Assembly (NCBI GenBank): GCA_035315885.1 | Contig: DATFXM010000141.1 | Location: 1-29,343, forward strand | Origin: DATFXM01 sp035315885 | Lineage (GTDB): Bacteria; Acidobacteriota; Blastocatellia; UBA7656 | Reading direction: 5' to 3' | DNA length: 29,343 bases | Shown: one piece after another, positions 1-6,886 of the stretch | How the letters are laid out: the number at the start of each line of letters is the position of its first letter | How positions within the stretch are numbered: position 1 is the first letter of the stretch | The notes under the pieces: model-generated | Seen by the model: only the letters and a program-made list of their open reading frames with translations | Database searches by the model: none | Told to the model about the DNA's origin: nothing | Position numbers and translations under genes: made by a program

Positions 1-376
1 GTTGACGACGGTAGCGTCGACGTCTGGCGTATAGCCTTCGAGTGTAGACGAGCCGTTCATCATTGGAACGCCAGCGAGCATGATGTTGTCCTTGAGGACT
101 ATCGTCTTCCCCTTGAGCTTCCCGTTTCTCGCGCCCTCGACGCGCGACTTGTAGTACCAGGCATTGTGCTTATTTTCGTCGGGCGACGGTCGGTAACCAG
201 GATTACGCGGATATTTAACCGGAGGCAGGTTATCGGGAAGCTGGTCGACGACGTTGTAGCCTTCAACACTAGGTTTCATTAGTTCGATAAAAGACTCGAC
301 GTCGCTGTCTGTGCGATAGATCCATTTCACTGGCGATCTGCTTCAACTGGTCTGGAGTCGGGGCGCTTACTGGCAT
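1..376 (-). pseudogene. amidase-signature family enzyme, 5' part, frameshifted and cut by the window edge
   Basis: This is the N-terminal part of an amidase-signature hydrolase, a family that cleaves C-N amide bonds with a Ser-cisSer-Lys triad. The reading frame from 1 to about 310 (minus) contains KTIVLKDN, which carries the family's catalytic Lys, followed by GVPMMNGSSTLEGY and PDVDATVV, typical of its conserved core. The expected start is ATG at 374-376, after the ribosome site AAAGGGA. It opens as MPVSAPTPDQLKQIASEMDLS, which fits the usual N-terminus, but that frame stops after 35 codons. The downstream frame resumes at TDSDVESFIELMKPS, so about two bases are missing (or one is extra) near 311-314. 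The alternative is initiation at a GTG near 334, which has no ribosome site. The rest of the enzyme lies outside the window. Family assignment is confident; whether the frameshift is biological or a sequence error cannot be told. Confidence 0.8.
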
Positions 377-619
377 AGTGGTCCCTTTCTTGTGAGCTAC
401 AAATAATCAACCGGCAGTAGTGCCGCGATATTACTGATTGGTCTCGCGCCCTTCATACTGGAATTAGTGTAAGTCATGCAAATGGCATTTCTCTGAGTGT
501 AAGGTGGGCTCCTGGCTTCGAGTTTGGTTATTGTGCGGCTACAAGCTTCAGAATTCTCTTCAGTTTGTGCATAATCTAACCGCTGCAATACCTTCCAGAC
601 GTAAACGAGGTCGTCGCCA
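377..619. other. divergent intergenic region between the amidase and HK1
   Basis: This region separates two divergently transcribed genes and should hold both promoters. A CATAAT at 570-575 is a possible -10 box for HK1, with no good -35 at the right distance. GAGG at 607-610 is the HK1 ribosome site. A 63-codon frame on the minus strand here has no recognisable protein features and no supported ribosome site, so I do not call it. Confidence 0.4.
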
Positions 620-3600
620 ATGCCAGGCTCGACTCGGAGACTAGTGGTCTATCAGTCCGTACATGCGCTTGCGTTCGTATTGTTCTGTTCCGCAGTAGTA
701 TGCTCAGAGCAACTGCCGATCAAGCACTACACCACCGCGGACGGATTGCCCGTTGATATCGTCGAGCGCATCAAGCGCGACTCGCACGGATTCCTGTGGT
801 TCTGCACTCGCGACGGGCTGAGCAAATTCGATGGCTATCAGTTCACCAGTTACGGGAGAGAGCAGGGCTTGCCTCACCCGCGAGTCAATGACCTGCTCGA
901 ATCGGGCGATGGGACCTATTGGGTGGCGACTAACGGCGACGGCGTTTGCAGCTTCAACCCAGCGGAGCGCGCTCCCGCTGATTCCACTTCGCGATTCAAG
1001 GTCTACTCGCTTGACACGAATCCGACATCAAATATCGTCAACCGTTTGTGCGAAGACCGGCAGGGTCGCATATGGGCAGGCACCGATCTGGGTTTGTTCT
1101 ACTTTGATAAGACGAAAGATCAGTTCACTGCAGCTATCCCGGACGCGGTTGAGATTTATTCGCTGATGACCGACCGGCAGGGTGAATTGTGGATAGGGTC
1201 GGGAAATCAACTGTTGCGACAAAGCCCTGGTGGACGGTTGACTCGGTATTCTTTTCGAGTGGCCAGGAATCCCGGTCGCATCTTTTCGCTGCTCGAAGAC
1301 GATAACGGAAAGCTACTAGTAGGTACTTGGTTTGCTGGATTGATCGAGCTGAAGCCGAAGCTGTTGCCGTTGGTAGACAGTGCAATCGAGCCCGGCAAAA
1401 CCAACGCCTGCGGCAATCATTACACAGTTGTCGATGGAGCACCGATCGGCACGGTTCAAGACTTACACATATCACCAGACGGGCATCTGTGGATCGCTGC
1501 ATCGCCTGATTTTACAACCTCGCTTGGCGGAGGCTTGTTCGAGTTCGATGGACAGAGATTTCGCCGCTACGGAAAAGCGCAGGGGTTAATGAGGAATTCG
1601 ATTTGGTCTCTGGAAGTCGACAGCGCCGGCAACCTCTGGCTGGGCGGCCTTGACGGAGCATTAAAGATCGCGCGAAACGGGTTTATTACTTTTGGCGAAT
1701 GGGACGGATTGGCTGGTGGCGCTATTGCGATGTTTGAAGATAGATTCGGCGAGCTTTGTGTCATTACCGAAGCAGGCATGGCAGTCAATCGCTTTGAAGA
1801 CGGCAGATTCATCTCGACTCGCATTAACGTGCCCGCAGCTCTCAAAAACAGACAGTTTTGGGGCAGCTATCAAGTCACCTTGCAGGACCACGAGGGCGAC
1901 TGGTGGGTTCCGACCTTGAAAGGCTTGATGCGTTTTGCAAAGGTCGCACGAATAGAGCAACTCGCGAGCGCCCGCCCAAAAGCGCACTACATGTTGCAAG
2001 GCAACGGTGATACGTTTGATATCTTTCGAATGTTTGAGGACTCGCGCGGCGACATCTGGGTTGGGTTGGGCACCAGAGACAGAAACAGGTTATTGAAATG
2101 GGAGCGAGCCACCGAAAAGTTTCGTTATTACACCGAACGCGATGGCGTTCCGCCGATGAATACGCCAACGACATTTTGCGAAGACGCGCATGGCAACGTT
2201 TGGATTGGTCTTTACGGCGGCGGCTTGCTGCGCTACCGGGAGGGAGGATTCACTCTGTTTGGAGCCGAAGACGGCTTGCCTTCGGGACGCATAGTTAATC
2301 TCCACTTAGACCGCGGAGCCCGCCTGTGGATCGGTTCCACCTCGGATGGTGTTGCCCGAATTGATGACACCAGCCGAGATCGTCCCGCTTTCAGTCGGCT
2401 CACCGCTGCGGATGGCTTGTCGAGCAATGTCGTTTATTCGATAACCGAAGACAAATGGGGGCGCATTTACATTGGCACGCCTCGCAGCGTTGATCGTCTC
2501 AATCCGGCTACTGGGAACATCAAGCGATACACGACGGCGGATGGATTGCCGAGTGGGGGTGCGATACTGGCGTTTCGCGAATCGGCCGGCGCACTGTGGT
2601 TCGGCGGGAGTTATGAGGTTGCGAGGCTGGTGCCAGAACCTGAATCACAATTGTCCGCTCCGCCAATCCTCATCACCGGTTTGCGTGTGGCAGGCCGTGC
2701 GGAAACGGTAGCCGATCTGGGTGAATCCTTTATGCGAGGGTTTGAATTCCGATCGAGCCAGAATCAGGTTGAGATAGATTTCGTGGGACTGGCGTTCGGC
2801 GCGGGCGAGACGCTCGAATATCAGTACCGGCTCGATGGGGCGAATAAGGACTGGCAGCCGATGACCTGGCTACGCGCGGTCAATTATGCCAACCTTGCGC
2901 CGGGCCGGTATCGCTTCCTGGTGCGCGCGATGAACGCGGAAGGCCAGTTCAGCCCGACCCCCGCGTCGGTTGAGTTCACGATACTTGCGCCAATATATCA
3001 GCGGTGGTGGTTCGTGGCGATTGTTGTTGAATTGGTTGGCCTCATGGCTTACGGGCTGTATCGCTATCGCGTTCGACGACTAATCGAGCTCGAGCGAGTG
3101 CGGACGCGCATCGCCGCTGATCTTCACGACGACATCGGAGCCAACCTGACGAAGATAGGCATCCTCAGCGAAGTGGTCCGCCAGCAAGCGAAGACCCTGG
3201 ATGGCCGAATGGCCGAGCCGCTTTCGTCTATCGCCCGCATTTCGCGCGAGTCGGTTGCTTCGATGAGTGACATTGTCTGGGCGATCAAGCCCGGGCGCGA
3301 CACGCTGCGCGATTTGACGCGCCGTATGAGAGAGTTCGCCGGAGAGATATTCAGCAATCGCAACATAGAGTTTGAGCTTGGCGCGCCCGCTTCGGAAACT
3401 TACTTGAAGCTCGGGGCGGATGTTCGCCGCGGCGTCTTCTTGATATTCAAAGAAGCGGTCAACAACATTGTCCGCCACTCCGATTGCGACAGAGCCGATA
3501 TCGACCTTCGCGTTGAAGGCTCGCTTCTGGTGTTGACCGTGAGTGATGACGGTAACGGTTTCGATGCGATGCGGGAAACCGCAGGCAACGGCCTTCCGAG

Positions 3601-3742
3601 CATGCGGAGTCGGGCAGCTTCGATTGGTGGTGAAGTCGAGATCAGTTCGCGCGAGCCTTCAGGCACGCGAGTGACTCTGCGCCTGCCAATCAAGCACGGC
3701 AAAGTGAGGGTAGCCAAGCGAACGGAGGGAGCCGCGCATTGA
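620..3742 (+). CDS. HK1: two-component propeller sensor histidine kinase
   Basis: This is a membrane sensor kinase of 1040 residues with a large periplasmic sensor. It has a signal peptide (about 1-29). LPIKHYTTADGLP opens a long array of propeller blades (about 35-680) with repeated [DE]xxGxLWxGT-type motifs such as GRIWAGTDLGLFYFD. A Y_Y_Y-type beta domain follows (about 690-785), then a membrane segment beginning at W796-W797. The DHp domain is HisKA_3 type, with phospho-acceptor His836 in ADLHDDIG. The ATP-binding domain has N-box KEAVNN (N948/N949), G1 box DDGNG (977-981) and G2 box GNGLPSM. All catalytic motifs are intact. HisKA_3 kinases pair with LuxR/NarL-type regulators, and RR1 follows directly. 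The ligand is unknown. The start is ATG 620, with GAGG nine bases upstream and the signal peptide immediately after it. Confidence 0.95.
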   Translation: MPGSTRRLVVYQSVHALAFVLFCSAVVCSEQLPIKHYTTADGLPVDIVERIKRDSHGFLWFCTRDGLSKFDGYQFTSYGREQGLPHPRVNDLLESGDGTYWVATNGDGVCSFNPAERAPADSTSRFKVYSLDTNPTSNIVNRLCEDRQGRIWAGTDLGLFYFDKTKDQFTAAIPDAVEIYSLMTDRQGELWIGSGNQLLRQSPGGRLTRYSFRVARNPGRIFSLLEDDNGKLLVGTWFAGLIELKPKLLPLVDSAIEPGKTNACGNHYTVVDGAPIGTVQDLHISPDGHLWIAASPDFTTSLGGGLFEFDGQRFRRYGKAQGLMRNSIWSLEVDSAGNLWLGGLDGALKIARNGFITFGEWDGLAGGAIAMFEDRFGELCVITEAGMAVNRFEDGRFISTRINVPAALKNRQFWGSYQVTLQDHEGDWWVPTLKGLMRFAKVARIEQLASARPKAHYMLQGNGDTFDIFRMFEDSRGDIWVGLGTRDRNRLLKWERATEKFRYYTERDGVPPMNTPTTFCEDAHGNVWIGLYGGGLLRYREGGFTLFGAEDGLPSGRIVNLHLDRGARLWIGSTSDGVARIDDTSRDRPAFSRLTAADGLSSNVVYSITEDKWGRIYIGTPRSVDRLNPATGNIKRYTTADGLPSGGAILAFRESAGALWFGGSYEVARLVPEPESQLSAPPILITGLRVAGRAETVADLGESFMRGFEFRSSQNQVEIDFVGLAFGAGETLEYQYRLDGANKDWQPMTWLRAVNYANLAPGRYRFLVRAMNAEGQFSPTPASVEFTILAPIYQRWWFVAIVVELVGLMAYGLYRYRVRRLIELERVRTRIAADLHDDIGANLTKIGILSEVVRQQAKTLDGRMAEPLSSIARISRESVASMSDIVWAIKPGRDTLRDLTRRMREFAGEIFSNRNIEFELGAPASETYLKLGADVRRGVFLIFKEAVNNIVRHSDCDRADIDLRVEGSLLVLTVSDDGNGFDAMRETAGNGLPSMRSRAASIGGEVEISSREPSGTRVTLRLPIKHGKVRVAKRTEGAAH

Positions 3743-3768
3743 GGGCAAGCTGAAGTTTGAACTCTAAG

Positions 3769-3815
3769 CGACCCACATAAACAGGTGGGTGACTCGTTGG
3801 GTAACCCGTTATAAA
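3769..3815 (+). promoter_or_regulatory. conserved HK-RR junction element with promoter-like boxes, copy 1
   Basis: Positions 3769-3793 match the element at 17442-17466 (read on minus) at 20 of 25 bases, and all five differences are transitions. The core is a dyad CCCAC-N8-GTGGG. It ends in GGTGAC (3788-3793), followed by 16 bases and TATAAA (3810-3815). The other copy has GGCGAC, 16 bases and TGTACA. Identical spacing suggests a -35/-10 pair overlapped by an operator, giving the regulator its own start of transcription about 35 bases before its GTG. Promoter function is inferred. Confidence 0.5.
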
Positions 3816-3851
3816 TTGTCATCGAATTATCCATCGCTTAAAGAGCCTGAC

Positions 3852-4523
3852 GTGCAAAACGAAAGCAACATAGGCGCCACCGCAGCGCGACCAATAAGCG
3901 TCGCCATTGTCGAAGACCAGTACGAAGTCCGCGAAGGCCTCGCCGTCTTGATAAACGGTACGCCTGGTTTCAAATGCGCGGGCAACTACCGCACGATGGA
4001 AGACGCCCTGCTGGTGCTCGAAAAGGAACCGCCTGATGTTCTGCTCACCGATCTTGGTTTGCCGCTGATGAGCGGCCAGGAAGGCATTCGCATACTCAAG
4101 GAGCGACACCCAAATCTACCGATACTCGCGCTGACCGTCTATAACGATGAAGAGGATATCTTTGAAGCGCTTTGTGCTGGTGCGTCCGGTTATTTGCTGA
4201 AGAACACATCGCCCGCCAGGTTGTTGGAGAGTATTAGAGAAGTGTTGGACGGAGGTGCGCCGATGTCGCCGGAGGTCGCGCGCAGAGTCATTCGGTTGTT
4301 CAGAGAGATAAGCCCGCCGGCAAAAGCCGACTATCAATTGACGCCGCAAGAGACCGAACTGTTGAAGCTGATGGTCGAGGGACACAACTACAAATCGGCG
4401 GCGGCAAAGCTCGGCATAACAATCAACACGGTTTCATTCCACGTCCGAAACATCTACGCCAAGCTGCAAGTCCACTCCAAGTCTGAAGCAGTGGCGAAAG
4501 CCCTGCGAAACCGCCTCATATAA
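3852..4523 (+). CDS. RR1: LuxR/NarL-family response regulator
   Basis: This is a DNA-binding response regulator of 223 residues, the likely partner of HK1. The receiver domain (about 14-135) has the acidic pair ED (21-22), phospho-acceptor Asp67 in LLTDLGLP, a Thr in ALTVYND and Lys in YLLKNTSP. The C-terminal LuxR-type helix-turn-helix (about 155-220) reads LTPQETELLKLMVEGHNYK, then TVSFHVRNIYAKLQVHSKSEAV. I chose GTG 3852 over the in-frame GTG 3789. GTG 3852 follows AAAGAG at good distance and gives an N-terminus of the same length as RR2, whereas the stretch from 3789 overlaps the conserved junction element and does not align with RR2. It lies 109 bases after HK1 and 97 before fiber 1. Confidence 0.92.
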   Translation: MQNESNIGATAARPISVAIVEDQYEVREGLAVLINGTPGFKCAGNYRTMEDALLVLEKEPPDVLLTDLGLPLMSGQEGIRILKERHPNLPILALTVYNDEEDIFEALCAGASGYLLKNTSPARLLESIREVLDGGAPMSPEVARRVIRLFREISPPAKADYQLTPQETELLKLMVEGHNYKSAAAKLGITINTVSFHVRNIYAKLQVHSKSEAVAKALRNRLI

Positions 4524-4620
4524 AGAACGCACCCCGCATGTTCGGGTAGTTACATCGCTCCTCAAAATACAGTAAACAGAACTCGCGAACATTTTCGATC
4601 CCATCAAGGAGTGGCAAATC

Positions 4621-5808
4621 ATGAAAGCAAACGGATTGTTCTCGATAGTCGCGATGCTTGCGCTATGCGTCGCCTTGACTAGCTTTCAGGCACAGGCGCA
4701 GCAACCTGGCACACTATCAAACACCGCAAAGGGTTCTGTTCAATTGGGCGATGAGACGTGGCTTTCAAACCTCATGGCTCAGGCGCAACCTCGAAGCCGA
4801 GCCAGTTTCTCGCTGATGGCGGCGAGCAGCGATGCGAGGGTAAGCATGCCAGTCTTTAAAATCAATCTCGCAGCCGCGGGGCCGAGCCTGACTGTGATGG
4901 GCAGCGGTACGTTGGGAAGGCTGACGAAATGGACTGGATTTACCTCGAGCAACTCATTCATCGGAGACACAACTATCTTTGAAGACAAGTTAGGCAAGGT
5001 TGGAATAGGCACGGACTCGCCGACGTCGAGCCTCACGGTTGCCGGAGTGATTGAATCTAACCCGGCGGTGAATGCCAGCAGTCCTTCGTTCAGCATCAAG
5101 CCGATGGCCGCAGGGCCGAACCTGACAGTGCTTGGTGGCGGGACATTAGGAAGGCTGACCAAATGGACAGGCTTCACATCGAGCAACTCGTTCATCGGGG
5201 ATTCGACGATCTTCGAAGACAAGTTCGGAATGGTCGGTATAGGAACGGATACGCCCACGTCGAAGCTGACGGTTGCCGGGATGATTCAGTCAATGGGCGG
5301 AGGGTTGAAGTTCCCTGATGGGACTGTGCAGACGACATCGGCAAGCGGCGCACTGTTGACTGTACAGCACGATTCGACGCTCACCGGTGGCGGCACACAA
5401 GCTTCGCCGCTCGGAGTAGCGTCGCCGCTGGAGGTGCGAGACCTGGACAATCCGGCAAGACAACCTGTTCAAGTCCATACAGGCTGCTCAACCCAAGCGG
5501 CTCTTTGTGAAATTGTTATTTATAACGTGCCCGCCAATAAGCGGTTGGTCATCGAATACGCCTCTATGGCAGGCGCCATAGGTACAGGTCAGGTTGCTCT
5601 TTTCGACCTTGAGACAACACTCTCTGGCAATGACGTGGTACATGCCGTTCAAATGAGCCAGCCGGCTACGGCTTTCGGGAAGGTTCGGGTGGGCCAGCAA
5701 GTTCGTATCTATGCGGATCCGGGAACTAACGTGATCGTGTCCTCTCGATGTCAAACTGGGGGCGCGTTCGAGTACTCGATCTCGGGCCACCTGGTGGACA
5801 TACCTTGA
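4621..5808 (+). CDS. fiber 1: secreted tail-fiber-like repeat protein
   Basis: This is a secreted protein of 395 residues. A signal peptide ends near QAQA-QQ (about residue 26). Two copies of a roughly 60-residue unit follow (about 85-143 and 163-221), each running LTVMG/LTVLG, GTLGRLTKWTGFTSSNSFIGD, IFEDK, VGIGTD and LTVAG. The motif KFPDGTVQTTSA (about 225-238) then leads to a C-terminal beta-rich domain containing three Cys residues. VGIGT/FPDGTxQTT repeats are typical of phage-tail-fiber-like proteins that are abundant in Acidobacteria; no enzymatic motif or S74 self-cleavage domain is visible. AAGGAG (4606-4611) precedes the ATG. It follows RR1, matching the order HK-RR-fiber seen twice more in the window. 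Its exact role (surface adhesion, matrix or other) is unknown. Confidence 0.85.
   Translation: MKANGLFSIVAMLALCVALTSFQAQAQQPGTLSNTAKGSVQLGDETWLSNLMAQAQPRSRASFSLMAASSDARVSMPVFKINLAAAGPSLTVMGSGTLGRLTKWTGFTSSNSFIGDTTIFEDKLGKVGIGTDSPTSSLTVAGVIESNPAVNASSPSFSIKPMAAGPNLTVLGGGTLGRLTKWTGFTSSNSFIGDSTIFEDKFGMVGIGTDTPTSKLTVAGMIQSMGGGLKFPDGTVQTTSASGALLTVQHDSTLTGGGTQASPLGVASPLEVRDLDNPARQPVQVHTGCSTQAALCEIVIYNVPANKRLVIEYASMAGAIGTGQVALFDLETTLSGNDVVHAVQMSQPATAFGKVRVGQQVRIYADPGTNVIVSSRCQTGGAFEYSISGHLVDIP
4873..5291 (+). repeat. 234-bp-period tandem repeat inside fiber 1
   Basis: Two direct copies (4873-5057 and 5107-5291) are offset by exactly 234 bases, or 78 codons. They encode the GTLGRLTKWTGFTSSNSFIGD module. 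Differences are mostly at third codon positions, which suggests an older in-frame duplication kept under protein-level selection. Confidence 0.85.
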
Positions 5809-6063
5809 CGCCCCTCTCCCGGCGTTGACGATTGGTGATGAGTAGACGTCACACGCACTCAGCCAACGCAAACGGAAGAGGACTTGGCGGCGCGACCTCG
5901 ACGGTATGCGGCAGGTCAAGCACTGTGGGATTCAAACAGAGCAGTCGCGAAAGCAACTATCGAGTCCGCGATAGACCAGTACGTTTGAGCCGGTTTTCGC
6001 GGCGGACAGAATTCACATCAACGATCAACTAACCGATTCCGAGTGCAGAAAAGGAGCAAAGCT
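5809..6063 (+). other. spacer between fiber 1 and the NPQPLPP gene
   Basis: No supported gene is seen here. A small dyad CTATCG-agtccg-CGATAG lies at 5957-5974 and has no following T run, so it is not a convincing terminator. AAAGGAG near 6050 is the ribosome site of the next gene. Confidence 0.4.
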
Positions 6064-6708
6064 ATGGAGGTTAGAAGCGCATTTAACGAATCATCAAACA
6101 TCTCAACTCAGAAACTGGTCTCGTTTGTCCGGGAGGTGATAACCGGTGTCAGCGGCTACGAAGACCCCGAACATCCGTCAACCCCGGGACCGTGGGATCC
6201 CTACATTCGCAGAGCGCTACTCCGACTGAGCTTGATTCTCGGTCCGACTCCAGAACCCTGGCGGACAATTTTCGGTCCAGGCCCACAACCCTGGACGTCA
6301 GTCTTCGGACCGGTGCCTGACCCCTGGATTGAGGTCGTGCTCAACCCGCAACCGCTCCCGCCAAAAGCCGCATTCGCCGCAAGCCTCGCCGAGGAGGTGA
6401 TTGACCGCGCCGTGTTGATGCAAGAGATCGCCAACGCGTTTCCGCAAGCAGATGACCAGCAAGGCATCAGCATCGTGGGTGGTCTGTTTTCCAGATTCAT
6501 CGACGATTGCGGCAATGACAGGGTATGGAAGAAGCGACCGTTCCCACCGCGTCATGATGAACGCGATGACAAATTGTCGGCTGTAGAACTGATTACGATG
6601 GGAGCAGTGTTCGATGCGAGAGCGCGAACAGTTGTCAACATCCAGTTGCAAAATCAATTCAGAGATGCCGGAGCACGGCTGACCGAAATGGGATTCGCGC
6701 GAATGTAA
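6064..6708 (+). CDS. hypothetical protein with PxPxPW repeats and an NPQPLPP motif
   Basis: This is a protein of 214 residues without a signal peptide or membrane segment. Its central part has three Pro-Trp units spaced by 11 residues: GPTPEPW (60-66), GPGPQPW (71-77) and GPVPDPW (82-88), each starting with GP and the first two followed by a Phe. A related PGPW lies at 41-44. They run directly into LNPQPLPPK (93-101). NPQPLPP occurs as a signature in uncharacterised bacterial proteins, and I know of no assigned function. The C-terminal half (about 105-214) looks helical and mixed in charge. I chose ATG 6064 because AAAGGAG sits eight bases upstream; an in-frame GTG at 6043 lies before that site. 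It sits between fiber 1 and the cytochrome/ankyrin gene on the same strand. It is probably cytoplasmic, unlike its neighbours. Confidence 0.75.
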   Translation: MEVRSAFNESSNISTQKLVSFVREVITGVSGYEDPEHPSTPGPWDPYIRRALLRLSLILGPTPEPWRTIFGPGPQPWTSVFGPVPDPWIEVVLNPQPLPPKAAFAASLAEEVIDRAVLMQEIANAFPQADDQQGISIVGGLFSRFIDDCGNDRVWKKRPFPPRHDERDDKLSAVELITMGAVFDARARTVVNIQLQNQFRDAGARLTEMGFARM

Positions 6709-6736
6709 ACCAGCTGGGTTTCGCACTTTGGGCGTA

Positions 6737-6763
6737 GGCTCGTCCGTCTAAGGCGGATGAGCC
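6737..6763 (+). terminator. 10-bp stem hairpin after the NPQPLPP gene
   Basis: GGCTCGTCCG pairs with CGGATGAGCC (one G-U) around a seven-base loop, 28 bases after the stop codon. No T run follows, so it may be a weak or Rho-assisted terminator, an mRNA-stabilising hairpin, or a folded operator. Confidence 0.4.
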
Positions 6764-6886
6764 CATCGTTCGCCGGACTTGGATTCTTTTTGGCGATCCT
6801 TCAATGCCGATAAAGTAATGAAATTCTCTAACCGACATCGAAAACAATATTCATTACCTCACACCTGGCCGCAAGGAGGTCTAGCT

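Noticed and set aside
397..588. 63-codon minus-strand frame between amidase and HK1
   Set aside because: No ribosome site, signal peptide or recognisable sequence; it lies in a divergent promoter region.
3789..3851. N-terminal extension of RR1 from GTG 3789
   Set aside because: It overlaps the conserved junction element and does not align with the RR2 extension; GTG 3852 has a ribosome site and gives the family length.
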